From Neolentinus lepideus HHB14362 ss-1 (lineage: Eukaryota; Basidiomycota; Agaricomycetes; Gloeophyllales; Gloeophyllaceae), in assembly GCA_001632425.1 (NCBI GenBank), contig KV425585.1:5203-69202 (forward strand): DNA of 64,000 nt, given 5' to 3'. The notes below the pieces were generated by a model. The model had not been told where the DNA came from. It saw nothing but the letters and a program-made list of their open reading frames with translations, and did not search any database. Each line of letters starts with the position of its first letter. Position 1 is the stretch's first letter. The translations under genes and the position numbers were made by a program. Of this stretch, positions 32,496 to 45,272 are shown piece after piece.

Positions 32496-34683
32496 ATGTC
32501 TGCGCCAGACGATTCTGACTTGTCGCCTACGAGTCCCACAGAGGAGGTGGAAGCTTTATTGTCGCCGGGAGCAGACCACGAACCCAAACCCGGACTTGAT
32601 GGCGTTCCCGTTCACTGTGCGTTCTGACTTTATGACATTTCTTTAACCTTGTTCGGTCGGTTGTCGCGTGAACTGACTATGTCTAGGGTACGATGTACGT
32701 TATAATCTGTTCCCGAGACGACCCGACGGGGACTTACATTGCCATGGACAAAGGCGGACCGGACGGAACCTTACACTCGAATAGAGCCCTTTCAAGAGAA
32801 GCGAGATACCACCGTAGAGTGCGTGCTTGTTATTTTCGATGCTGACGAATGGCTGTCATCGAGACTGAATTTGTCCAGATTCTTTTACCAGCCGATCACT
32901 TTGACTGCTTTGGGGGTTGCAATGGCCATCTTGGCCTATGTCGCAACAACACAGGACGTCCTGGAAGAAGGAAAGGACAAGCGAAGAGTGTAAGTGGGCC
33001 TCACAGACTGTAGTTGTTGGACCCTGATCATCGTTTCTCTGGGCATGTCAGTGGAGCATATGCTGCTATCGCGGGATTCTTGTTATTTTCCATCATACAA
33101 TTCCGAGATGGGCCATTTATCCGACCTCATCCCGCCTTCTGGCGTATGGTGCTTGGGATAAACTTGCTATACGAGCTGGCTCTCGTATTCCTGCTATTCC
33201 AGGACCTAGGCTCCGCTAGAAAAATGATGACATACATCGACCCCAGCCTGGGCAAACCCCTGCCGGAGAAAAATTACGCAGAAAACTGCGAGTTCACGAT
33301 GGAGAACATTTGGGTATGTTACACCGTTGGTTGCCTCTCGGCGGCGTGAAAATCTTGTCTTTTCGGCCGGCCTGCATCAGAACGCTATAGATATTTTCTG
33401 TTTGGCACATGCTCTCGGGTGGTTTGGTAAAGCCCTGATCTTGCGTGACTATTGGTTCTGCTGGGTATATTCATATATCTTCTCTGGAGATATGGTGCCA
33501 CTGATATGATGTACGCAGATTCTCAGTATCGCGTTCGAACTCGCTGAGTATAGCTTGCAACACCAACTCCCAAACTTTGGCGAGGTGGGTTTCAGTGAAG
33601 GCACCGACTGTGACTTGACTAACCTCAAAGCTGACAGTGCTGGTGGGACCATGTGAGTATTCTTATGCAGTTCTGTGGCGCACTTCCCCATAACAACTGG
33701 TTTATCATAAAGTGGGTGTTGGATGTTCTTATATGCAATTGGCTTGGAACATATTTAGGTGCGGTCGCCTAGTTCGCCGCTCCATATAGCATTCATATTC
33801 AGCGGAGCGCGTTATCAGGCATGAAGACATGTCAATACTTTGAAGTCAAGGTACGCGCCAACCGCTAAGCTTGCCGATCACCAGCCTTATCTTCGGGAAG
33901 CACTACGAATGGCGCGGAATTCGTTCAATCCGCGGGTTCCGTTCCAAGACAAAGCGAGTGCTGACACAGTTCTCGCCACACGACTTCACCGCCTTCAAGT
34001 GGGAGGGCACCGTTGACACCAAGCATTACTTTGTTGTTGTACTCCTTTTGGCTGTCTTCCTCGCCGCGGAGTTGAACCCATTCTATTTGAAGGTACGGAC
34101 CCGCGTGACAGCCATCTGAGCATGCCAATGATCACGCCGCTACAATCCTTCACAGAGCTTACTATGGATGGAACCCGATCATCCCATCGTCATAGCCCGC
34201 CTTGCAGGGATATTTCTCTGCGGGCTGCCGGCAGTGCGAGAACTCTATCAATACATAAATGACCCAAGGTATGCTACTCCACATTTCATGTTCCGGTTCC
34301 CTTGGCACCCTGCGAAGGCATTCCTGCTAAACACGTTGCTCTGTCACTTGCATTGACAGGAAAGCAAAGAGAATGGGCCAACACGTATGGATGCTCCTGG
34401 CTACTATCGGCACGGAGCTCCTTACCATAATCAAGTGGAGTAAGGGTCAATATCCTGAGCCCATGCCCTTATACGTGAAGTGGGCTTGGGCGGTAGGTGG
34501 ATTCTTGCTAGTTCTGTATCCCAGCGTGCGGGTAAGTCACCCAATCAGTCCGTCGTTAAGAGGAGCGTATATTGACACTCCTATCGCATCAAAAAATTAC
34601 TGCTGCGTTCTCAGTTTGGTGTTCCGAGCATGAGAAAATATGTTCGCAGGCGGAAGCAGAAGAATGCCGCCAAGTCCCGGTGA
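32496..34683 (+). CDS. Base-exchange-type phosphatidylserine synthase (PTDSS/PSS family), about 471 aa
   Basis: Thirteen exons: 32496-32616, 32687-32694, 32754-32989, 33052-33313, 33381-33464, 33519-33584, 33638-33652, 33713-33758, 33819-33850, 33901-34092, 34156-34268, 34360-34531, 34615-34683. The protein matches the animal/plant PSS1/2 family: [73 protein letters not shown] and AELNPFYLK. It has about nine hydrophobic helices and a Lys/Arg-rich end, as expected for an ER membrane enzyme. The family swaps serine for choline or ethanolamine on existing phospholipids, unlike the CDP-diacylglycerol-dependent Cho1 of yeasts. Exon 7 is 15 bp. The first three exons, including an 8-bp one, are uncertain; from 32880 onward the model is firm. 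Confidence 0.87.
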
Positions 34684-37600
34684 ATGGGCTTGCATAGCGA
34701 TTGTATTTCTGCGCATTTTGTTATTTATCCACGCCATTTCATCCGGTACCGATGAATCTTGCGCGCCGACGATACACGATATGGCGCTACCCCGGTCCAA
34801 TTCGAACTCTGGTCGGAAGAACATGAACTCCGAAGTGCATATAACGTCCTGTGGCGCACAAGATGGTGCGCAGCAAAGACGCGCATCCAAGTACGTCCTT
34901 GTCAATGCTACACCGTCCATGATGACGCCTTCCGTGACTTGCTGAGCGCATCGGAACGTTAAGATAAGGGCAGGATAACCCACCCGAGATAGTGCTTTGC
35001 ATTGGTCCTCGATTGCGGATTATTTACGTTACGTTATTGACAGGAAGTATTTAGGTGAAATCAGTGTGGGATCTTGGGAACACAATTGCAAGATGTTTAC
35101 ACTGTCGGAGATGTGAACTGTATTGCAATATCAAAGCTAATCGATCGTGGTGTAGACACCACGGAGGCATTTTCTATGATCTTCGTTCCAGCTAACGACA
35201 CATCCTTAGACCCCACAGTGCCCGTGCCCGACCGTCTCTCCCGTTGGTGGGTGTTCTGGCTCGACCTACTGATACTTGCTCAGAGCTACAGTACAAGGGT
35301 CTCAAGTTGCTCTTGATAGTATGATATTGGTAGTAAACTTACATTGTATTATTGGAGAGCAAATATTGGCTAAGTCATAAATCCGAGCCAATATTGTATT
35401 TTCAGCACTGTCATAGACTCTTCGGCACGGTAAGACTTGGTATTTGGTAATCCCTCGTAGCTTCGGCAGCTGACCGCTGTTCAGACAGGATTATTATCAA
35501 TATCTGCCAAGGTGAAGGTGCACTAGACTGTCAGAAACTCGGGGACTTCCGTGAGACGGTGGCGGGGATATATCAGGCTAAGTACAAGGAATAAGTGGCG
35601 CCGAAGCATAGATCACCTGCGCAATGATGAGGTACTCTTAAGGAGACAATCGCCAAGTGCGCACGCGCTCAGCTTCGTTTCAAGATGACATTGGTCGTAT
35701 GTTGCCTTTCAACGACAGGCTTCCAGTCTAATTACAGTACAGCATCACATTCGTCGGTACTGAGCCTCATGCGTTGAGGGTTGAAGAGTACCTACCATCA
35801 TTTTATGGGTGATGTGCCTGCTCAAACTTGAAGAGCTCCTTGTCGCCAGTCAGGCCCCGTGATAGGTTACGGTCCCGAGTCAGACTTGAGGATTAATGAA
35901 TTCACCTCGGACTCACGCCTTTGCTTTCTTCTCCATAGTCGCAGCATGCATGCCGTCGAGCGGCACCTGGAAGTTAACTTATTTTCTCACCTCACCAGAC
36001 GTGTATAGTGTTGTCCCTTGGTTGTTGGACTGAAAAAATCGCATTTTCAAACGAGAGATCGGATGGACGCTCGTGCACTGAAGAGTCACGTAACCGGTAT
36101 ACAAAGGAACTGAATACGGCCCACGAGACAATGCAGATGTTGGTGGCGCAATTCAAGTTGGATTCTGTTGTATGTAATCCGAAACCTACGAGAAAACACG
36201 GCATCGGCAGCGAGCGCTACAAAGTTATCCCGCTGTACTTACGATGTCTCAGCGCCAAAGCCGCCATAATCTCGGGGTACCTGTTCTCGTTTTGCCATAT
36301 AGCCACTAGAGAGCGCGGAGATCGTACCTATCTGTGGCTTGCTTTCATTAGACTATCTGCAGATAGAAGTACATGTTATGTGATCTTGGATATGTTGCAG
36401 TGCGACACTGACGCCTGACAGTTGCAGCGTCAACCGGGTCTACGGTAGACTCCTACAAATGGAATCCGGATATGAGAGGACATAGTTATGTCGCTCAGTG
36501 CTCTATCATATTTTGCGTTGTATAACTACCTCAGTCTTTCGTGACATTGCATGCATATGGGTTCGATCGCAATGCTTTCTTCGGGATCTTTCCTATGCAT
36601 GTTGAACGTTGAAAGTGGTTTCCAGCTGTCACACGCGTGGACTACACGCGACAGTAGCTAGAAATCACTAAATATTGTAACCTATGAAAAATACATTTTC
36701 CGTCTTCGTTTTTGCCTTTTTTTTTTTGCTATACGGTCTCGCTGTCCGGCCGCCGGAGATCTTCGGGTATGGAATTCCAAGATGGTATTTTCGGGGTCTT
36801 GTGGATGGGAGTTAATAAAGTGATATTCGCTCTACAGTTCAACGTGCCTGGCATCGTCTACCTATTCGGTTCTATTTTTCACTTCTGCTTCCGCGGTCGC
36901 CTCGACTCCCAAGTTCGCAAGGTAGCCAACAGAACAAGACTAGCCCCCTCTATTTCAGACATTTATAGTCTCGGAAGTTCGTGGAAACTCAGCGTTGAGG
37001 AGGCGCCCAGTGCTGACTCGGAGTCGAAAAAGAGGGAAACGGAATGTTCAGAGTGTCGGTATACCTGGGCTCGTGTAAAGCTATAAATGCTCTCGTGCAG
37101 CATGTCATCTAGGCACCGACTGTGCAAAAGTTCCGCAGCTCACAGGATTTCCAAGATAGCCTATAGCAGATGAGCGCCAGGAGACCGGTAGATTTCAATT
37201 GTCAAATCAAGCTTGAAGTTATCTCAGAGAAGCATCTTCCTAAGTAGTCGCGTTTACCGGAGTTCCTGTTCTTTATCTGATCTCAGAGTCGGTGACCTTC
37301 TACGGCCGTTGTTCCAGTCTCTGCGATCCTCAGGTATGTATTCCTTTGATGGGGTATGTACCCAAATCTGACGTTCTGCAACTTTGTTTTCCCATAATGT
37401 CGACCTCGTGCCTCTTGACGCTGAACACCTTTGACTGATTGATCACGACGCCATATTACCACGGGCGTGACACATGCCCTTTCCGTAAGCCCGTTCGTGG
37501 AGCTCGATGCACCCATTCCTATGTCCTCCAACTGAACGGCTCAGGTGCCCTACCTGTGGTATTCTACGCGGAACATCGACGAGGGAAGACAGAGTCTTCT

Positions 37601-38599
37601 ATGCTCGCGGGGCCAGGGCGCCATCTCCTCAGCAGAGGCTGGACAGGTAGGGGTATTGCAGATAATGGCGTTCACTTTATCAAAGTATTTCAGGAATATG
37701 AATGGCGTTCGCTCTGGTCGGAGGTGTATCTGTTGCGCTGATGGACGTGGTACGTACTTCCGTACAGTTTTGATGCTCGGGGGTCCCGTCAATCGGCGTA
37801 CGATCAGGATCACGTCTTGGCGACTATATCCAGGCGTTTAGTCCAGCAATACATTGGATATGACCTGGTGTGCTGTGCTTCACACGATCGGGAGGTGTTT
37901 TCGTCCGCGTCCGTCCAATCCCAGGATCGTCCAGGGGGAGGATAAGCGTATGCCATAACAGGTATCACTACGCCATCCGGCCCTGTTTGGACGGATATGT
38001 GCATGTCCACGATAACAGCCCGGACTCGACCACTTGATCTCGAAGCCTGATCGTTCGACGGCGACCAAGAAGTCAGTCCCCGAGACAGTATTGGCTCAGA
38101 TGCAGGGACAGATGAACCGGTGCGCCGGAACTATAATATTTACGTTACTTTTGTATTTGGCTGAAGAGCACAGTACTGCATCATCTTAAGCGATGAGGTC
38201 GCTACATGGTCAGGCAGCAGTATGCCCAAAGGCCATCGCTAAGATTCTTGGGCAGTTCTGCGACTTCATCCGAGACTTTCTGGAAGCCGCCTTCGTTTGA
38301 TGAGAGCATTCATTCGTTGCCGAGCTAAAAATGAATAATTCCTCGCTCGCACGTTATGTCACTCGCCTTGACCGAAGAACTGTCGGAGCCCAGACCAAAA
38401 AGGCGTGTACAAGGAGTTATACCTAATTCGGATTCCCAGTCTGCGTTCTCCACATTATATCGGGACTTTATTCAAAGTACATAAAACATGACATGTTTGC
38501 AGGACCGATCTAGACGTTTCGCGCCAAACACCCCACAGCTTTACTTACGGCGTCGCTTTAATGACTGAATATCCTCCTGTTCAGTACAAAGGAGAGATC
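34684..38599. other. 3.9-kb gene-poor region
   Basis: This is the longest stretch without a supportable gene. Short frames (35074-35316, 36712-37086, 37439-37741 on +; 37550-37813 and 37810-38010 on -) show no domain, intron pattern or codon signal that I trust. The DNA is AT-richer in places (around 35.3-35.4 and 36.4-36.7 kb). I see no LTR, terminal inverted repeat or tandem array. It may hold decayed gene or transposon fragments. Confidence 0.45.
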
Positions 38600-40010
38600 A
38601 TGGATTTCGAGTTCACCCTCGAGGTGGACCACAGGAAGAGGAGGAGGAACCGGGCGACGCAATCTTGTCTGAACTGCCACACCTCCAAGCGAAAGGTTGG
38701 TTACATTCCTCGTCGTTCGTATGTTTGCTGACGATTTCCCGTAAAAGTGTGATAGGAAAAGACCCTGTCAGAGGTGTATCCAGCTCGGTCTGGTACAGTT
38801 GTGTTTGGTTGCCTCCCCAACCGGCGTTCATGACTTGTTGTTTAGACTGGGCTCTGCGTCTATGAAATCGATGACCCCGCCCTCAGGTATGTTGCTCTCA
38901 CCGCTGCGGTTTGGCACGACCTCATGTGGCGCACAGGGACGATCCCTCAGTTGATGAAACTACGCGTCTTCGCAATCGCATTGCTGAACTGGAAAGCTTA
39001 GTGAGAGAGCTTCGTGGTACCCGCATTTTCATTACCCGAGGGATTTCCCCTGACTGTGCAAACAGGGAAACCCCATCCCCGATGGGCGGATGCAAACTTC
39101 CGTGAGGGCGACCCATCCGAGAAGTGGCATTCCCGGTCTTCAAAACGTTCTCAGACCGTCAAAAAGTCAAGAAATTTGCTTGACGCAGACGACGGTTCTA
39201 CAAGTGTGTCGAGTCCATCCATCAAGACCGAGCCTGATGAGCCCAACTCGGGATCTTCCCAACCACGTCTGTATCGGCTATCACCCTCACCAGGGCCTCA
39301 ATCACCAGTTTGCCTGCACTCGCTACAGCCTGAGCTGGGCAGTCCACTATCGGCGTATGAGGGTGATCATATTCATGCCTCATATACAGAGAGGTACCGG
39401 GAAGACCCTTCCTATCAGATGCAGTCTGGTTCCCTGACTTACGGGGATCGCAACAATGGCGGCGTTTCAGATGTCAACGGACATTTCCAGATAACTCAGT
39501 CCGGGCACGTCAGAACTTCCGTCGGGGATCCTTATCCGGTGGTCGAACCTTTCTGTTCTTGCTTGACAGATCCAGCTGCTGCGCATTCCTATATCGGATT
39601 TTCGCAGCATCTGCAGAAGACGCTGGACTATATCCAGCAATTCCCACATCATCGAGCAGGATCGGAGTGTCTGTTATACCGACGCATGGTTGAGCTGAAT
39701 GATATTATGCAGTATGTTCATCTTGCCGTCATCGTGGGAGTGCGCGTGCTGACGTACACGGTGCCCCGTTTCCAGTGGCAATCCTCCTGATGACGTCCAT
39801 CCGTCGACGTATAACGGCATAGGGTCTTGCATCGAGCACGATGCGATGTCGCCGGCGTCGTCGTCATCGACTGGAAGCAGCTCGACGCTGCAAACACCTG
39901 TACACGAGTGGAACAATCTCCCCACCGGACACTATAATTCATCATTTATTCTCGTCTCTCCCGAAGATCGCATGTACGACAAGAACATCAGCTATAGTGG
40001 TGTCGTTTGA
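38600..40010 (+). CDS. Zn(II)2Cys6 fungal transcription factor, 380 aa
   Basis: Six exons: 38600-38695, 38748-38792, 38846-38886, 38937-39016, 39066-39711, 39776-40010, with introns of 49-64 bp. The binuclear zinc cluster has Cys23, 26, 33, 39, 42 and 51 (spacing CX2CX6CX5CX2CX8C), preceded by a basic KRRRNR run. A linker and a heptad-like dimerisation helix follow (RLRNRIAELESLVREL). The rest is Ser/Pro-rich and probably disordered or activating; I see no fungal-specific middle-homology domain, and the protein is short for that class. Such proteins bind CGG-containing sites in the nucleus. The target pathway is unknown. It is convergent with the TANGO2 gene, 185 bp apart. Confidence 0.9.
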
Positions 40011-40195
40011 CAGCTCGGAACATTCTTCAGACACCGTTTGACTAGAATCCTCTTGGGTTTTTGGGGTGTGGGGTTGATCAATATCTGTTATCATATCATT
40101 TATTCTCCCATGCCAATTACTTCTTCTGGTATTGTAGCGAGTATTGCATTCCATGGACGGTCTTCTTTCATTTACAGATATATTATATATTCAAA

Positions 40196-41315
40196 CTAGT
40201 TGCAGAGACTGTGTTGTATAACAGCGTCCGACGCGATTGCGAAGCGAAATGTACGTTGGGTGCTCGGGTCCGCCTTGCAAGGGCTCCCGTCGGCTCCTAC
40301 TTTCCAGATATCTCGCTCAATGAATAGGACATCGCCGTTTCTGCGAATCAAGACCACAGTCGAGAGCCGAGTCCCATAAAACTCCGGCGCGGCGCGGTTT
40401 GCAGATCCTGACGTTGGCATGGGTAAAGGCTCTATTTGGATGGTGTTGCGAAGCTCTGCACGTGCTTTGGGAGGATTCTGAGATTTCCAACTGCTCCGAA
40501 GTTATAATATCAGATGCCTGTCACGAATATGATATAACACACCATATGCTAGTGAAATGGCATACCTGAGAAGCTCGAAGAGACGTTCTGAGAGGTCAAG
40601 GTCCGTGAAATCGCTCGGGTTGGAGTTGAGCAGATCATCTAGCTCCTCGGTTCCATGCCTAACCTTGGGCCAATCGCTTGCTCCACTACCATCTATGCCA
40701 TTAGATACACCTCCACAACGTTTCTCCTCCTCGGAAAGAGAACGAGCAACTATTTCACCTCCTCCGCCGTGATTAGTCACGAAGGAGCCGTCGAATGTTA
40801 ATCGCTCGGCTTGTAGTTTAGGGGCAAGCAAAAGGAGGTTGAACCCAGCGTATCTACCATCTTCTCCTACTATCCTCTTTGTTTCATTGAGAAGGCTGCA
40901 GGATGGTAGGGACTGTAAATAGGACGAGACGAGATGCCCTCTGGATGAACTGTAATTCCCATATGCTTCCGTTATGTTTGTCCTGGAAAGGAACAGCATC
41001 AGTACATAAAAGGGCTTGTAGTGTTCTCGACCATACAGGAGCGCAATCTTCCCCGCTTTGTTGAGTCCGAGCCACGAACCGCCAGCTTGTAGATCTCGGC
41101 CTGAAAGAATCCGAGGCTCCTCGGCCCTTTGCCCAGGCTCACTGTCAAATGAATGGAAATGTGCGGGGAGGGTGGGTCTCGACAAGAACTCGTCACGATT
41201 GCTACAGAGAATTCTGCGTGGATGGTGGTCAAACAATTGCACACGACGACTTTGTGTGGTCATGTACACACAGTGAGTATTCTCGGTGGGCCAAGGACCA
41301 GAACGCTACACACAT
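40196..41315 (-). CDS. TANGO2: TANGO2/NRDE-family protein, 310 aa
   Basis: Four exons on the minus strand: 41315-41272, 41213-41037, 40982-40566, 40490-40196. The N terminus MCVAFWSLAHREYSL and the family-defining CSNRDEFLSRPT are joined only after the first intron is removed. GRDLQAGGSWLGLNKAGKIALLTN follows, in pieces across exons 2 and 3. The late segment PEFYGTRLSTVVLI is also typical. TANGO2 proteins are linked to mitochondrial, ER-Golgi and lipid or heme homeostasis in animals and fungi; the biochemical activity is debated. The acceptor at 40491-40492 is required, because nearer ones create stops. It is divergent from ARP6 (514 bp between starts). Confidence 0.92.
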
Positions 41316-41829
41316 GATCAGTGTATGGTCGTCAAATTCGAAGTATAGACGATAGTATGTTGTTCTTGCTATGGGGAGTCCTGTAAGAAACAAGAGTAAA
41401 CAAGCTTGAATCGAAAGCGGAAGCATGGCAGATGAGCGCCAAGATAACGCCATTAAAACATAGGCGCAAACGTCGCCCAAGTTATTGCATGAGCGGATTG
41501 AAGGGCTTACTGTAATTAATTCAAAGTAAAAGAATGCAGGCTTACACAGTTGTGTGCCCATGTCCTCAAGGCTCAATTGATCAAGTTGCGTCGGCGACTG
41601 TGGACCAGGAAGGCGTGAATCGGCCGGTCATTCCGATTGGCTGCAGAGGACGGGTGCTCCGCCACTTCCGAGTTTTGCAGGCCAATAGCGGTGAAGTTAT
41701 CTTCGATGTTCTCACAGCATCGTGAAAACAAAGATAAGAAGCCTTGACCTTTGGAAGACCGTAATACCCGTAATAAAGCTCAGGAACACTCTTGCTTACG
41801 CAGAACAAAACCTTGTCCTATACCCCAAA
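41316..41829. promoter_or_regulatory. Divergent promoter region, TANGO2 / ARP6
   Basis: This 514-bp region lies between two start codons on opposite strands. No gene or clear TATA box is seen. Confidence 0.45.
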
Positions 41830-43701
41830 ATGGATACCAACTGTACCGCAGTTCTAGACAACGGCGCCTTCACTATCAAATGTGGGCTGACGAATAGTGG
41901 TGACTCGAGTTCTCCGAGGTGCGCTTGTCGGCGACTCATTACAGTAGCCAGGAGGAAGTTCAACGATTGCAAGACTGGTGACAAATGCCGTTGTCCGCTC
42001 CAAAGGTGACAAGGCCACATACATAGGGCATGAATTCGACCGTTGTCGCGACTTTTCATCTCTGCATTATCGCCTGCCATTCGAGAAGGTACGCGAGTTA
42101 TTTAAGACTTGAGATAAGCCAGGTAAAGTTACAGCAATCACACAGGGATATCTAGTGGACTGGGATGCCCAAAAAGCTGTCTGGGACGGCATTTTCTCAG
42201 AGGAAGTCCTCAGAGTAAGTGCACCCGCATGATCCATCAATATTTTAATCCAGAATAGATGTCCAATGTACGACACTAGGTTAACACGACAGAATCTTCT
42301 CTGCTTATCACTGAGCCATATTTCAATTTGCCTAACCTGCAAGAAGTATACGATCAGTTCGTCTTTGAAGAGTACGAGTTCGCTTCGTACCATCGCTGCT
42401 CTCGTAGGAGTTATTTTCTGCTATCCAATAAGACCCATTAGGCTTACGGTTATCCCTCGGTAGCTGCAGCACTCATCCCCTACGGGAATTTGTACGGCTC
42501 CTCGAGTTCGGCTCCCCCAGAATGCATGCTCGTTGTAGATTCTGGCTTTAGTTTCACTCACGTTGTCCCAATTATGGGCAGCTCGATTGTATGGAGCGCA
42601 GTGAAACGGTGAGCCACTGCAGCAACGTGTGTATGCAGGCAAACAAAGTGCTGACTCGTGTTGAAGCCTCGATATCGGGGGCAAGCTCTTGACTAATCAA
42701 TTGAAGGAGCTTGTCTCGTTTCGTCAGTGGAATATGATGGACGAAACTTACATCATGAGTCACGTAAAGGAAACGTGCTGCTATGTCTCAACTAGTTACC
42801 GCAGAGACATGGAAATCTGCAGGTACGCTTGCATCCACAGCATTTGTCCTGTCGCGTAACTGAGCGTCTTTGTCGCAGAGAAAATCCAAGAAAGAATGAT
42901 ATCGTCCAAGAATACATATTACCTGATTTCTCCGCCAATCGACAGGGGCACATCAGGAAAGCTGAAGATGTTGGCGAGACGGATCAGATCCTGTACATGA
43001 ATAACGAAAGATTTTCTGTCCCAGAAACAATGTTCTACCCAAGCGATATCGGTGCGATGAACTATAGCTCCGTGTGCTATTATATTATGACGCTGATAAT
43101 TTCTATAGGCCTGCAGCAGCTAGGTCTACCTGGGGCAATTGCATATTCTATATCTCTTCTCCCAAACGACGTTCAGGGAATGTTTTGGGCTAACATTGGT
43201 CTGATCGGTGGCACCACTAAAATCCCTGGCTTCCGCGATAGATTGTACGCTATTATCTTCTTTCAAAGACAAATCGATTAATAATCCATGGTCAGGCTGC
43301 ACGAATTGCGCTCTCTGGCTCCGATAGATGTCGAAGTGATAATTCACACTGCTGCTGAGTACGTGGACTGTACACATCCATGTTTTCGTGCGTCGCCCCT
43401 TACGTAACACGACCTTTGCAGCGCTATGACCGAGGCATACAAATCTGCACTGGCGTTTGCGAGGAGTGGGGACTTCTCGTCGTATGTCGTGACACGAGCG
43501 GAGTATCAGGAGAGCGGCAGCAATGCTTCCAGGCGGCGGTTCAAAGACTGGAAGTCCACCGACAACGAGAAGTGCCCTGACCCGTACCCAAGGAAAGGGA
43601 AAGCACCGATGCAAGAAAGTGATGATGAGCGCATTTCGATTCCTACGAGAGGCGGCCGAGCCCGAAATAGGACGGGCCCTTCTGGTCAACGGCGACGGTG
43701 A
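41830..43701 (+). CDS. ARP6: Actin-related protein 6 (SWR1 complex), 449 aa
   Basis: Ten exons: 41830-41918, 41974-42088, 42146-42214, 42280-42403, 42464-42608, 42667-42822, 42879-43051, 43109-43244, 43296-43358, 43422-43701. The actin fold begins with [12 protein letters not shown] and continues through [47 protein letters not shown] and [27 protein letters not shown] and [10 protein letters not shown] are near the end. These blocks match ARP6 rather than conventional actin. ARP6 is a core subunit of the SWR1 remodeller, which deposits histone H2A.Z. The C terminus has a basic Arg-rich extension with a phosphorylation-prone Ser/Asp run. Introns are 51-65 bp. Confidence 0.94.
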
Positions 43702-45272
43702 AGTAATACCATTAATAGCCAGCAGCGCTCCCAACCTTCTCAATCACGTTCCATGGACAAGGTTCGTTTCTGCATTGGGTGATCTTGAATATAACAATCG
43801 TGTTCTGTGCTGCATTACGTTCCTTGCAGAAGTCTGTCGCCAATCCGGAGGATCTAGGACAACCGTTCAGGCTGTTTCACGAAGCTTATTCCTGCTTATC
43901 ATTCATTTCTAAATTGAATGACGGTGGACTGTGAATCACATAAGTCACGAGTACAGAATGTATAGTCGGCGAGATTTACCGTTCAATTGAGCCACTTCTT
44001 GAAGGAGCTCCGTGGACGCATTCGCTCTGTCAGCACCCTGATATCAGATCACGCAGGAACAGCTTCATCTGGAATGAGAAGGAAGTGAATGCTTTACTGT
44101 TCGCCGTCCCTTGGGTGTGACTTTGCGTCGAGCTGCTTAAGTGAGGTATCTTGGAAGCACTCGAACTCAGCGTGGCGTTAAACTTAAGGACAGAGAAGAG
44201 TCGCACACGCGAGCAACTTCTAGGCATGTTCCCAGCGTCGTTCATTCAAGTTGTTTAGCGCTAATGAATGGGAGCATGACGCTCGTCTCGAGTGGCATCA
44301 GAGCATCGCTGACTTCGTCCACCAGACAGGAGAGTCGGGCAACCAATAATCGGCGAACGGATTGAAGTCCTCTGTAGTAAGATCCTTCGTAACAAACATC
44401 ACTGTGTTTCTTATTTTGTCCTCTCGAAGGTCCTGGCGTCTATGACAAGGCCAATGTATCGTTGAATCGGGGATCGGGGATCAGCATTACTTTCTGCAGA
44501 GCCGCTGAGCAAGGTTTGACGTCCCTGGTAAGGACAAACGCTATGTACATCACAGCCCTGGATGAATTGCTGAGCTGGAGGAACTCTAACCTTCTGATCC
44601 TTCCGTCTGACTGTGTATGTGGCGCCATGACGCAAGATCCCTAGGCAGGGTCATCGTCCTAGTCCTTCTCTTTGAATAGGGCGTTCACCGTGTTGAACTA
44701 ATTCCGATGCGGTTCGCAATCGGAGGTGACAGGTCGACTAAGATCTGATTGGAGGGGCGGTGGCACGGAAGTTCAGAGAGCGGGAGGCCTGGAGGAAAGA
44801 AGGAAGCCGGAGGAGCGCGAGACGACATGTATGAGACGGTTGGGTGATGATCGATGATCGTTGGGAGTGGCATGGTCTCAAGCATCAGTCGTGCTTTAAT
44901 GTGTTTCTATGGCTAAAGCGCATGTTGCGTGGTCAACGGCACAGTACATAGCCAAGGGGTCTTAGATCTTACCATAACAAGGGTGGAGTCACCGATGTTG
45001 AGCCTAACTTACAATTATGCACGCACGAACCTCGACGGTAGGACAGGCAAAGCGCGGTGCAACGAGATTCGTTCTATTCCATCCTGCCACACGCCGAACA
45101 TTGTGCCAAGAAAATTGGTCGGAGCCTACTGATGTACCCACTGGGGCAGCTAGGCCTGTGCCACTGACGTTGATAGGTACGTGGCTGACCAACCGACTAT
45201 GACTCTTCCACAGCTCAGCCGAACACAGTGTCACAAGTTAAGGAATATCTTATGTCAGGTTCCAAAAACTAA
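43702..45272. other. Intergenic region, possibly holding gene relics
   Basis: This 1.6-kb region lies between the ends of ARP6 (+) and DSC3 (-). Forward fragments with protein-like composition (about 43840-43920, 43990-44118 and 44250-44348) are broken by stops and frame changes and cannot be joined with normal introns. I do not recognise the parent family. No LTR or inverted repeat is seen. Confidence 0.4.
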
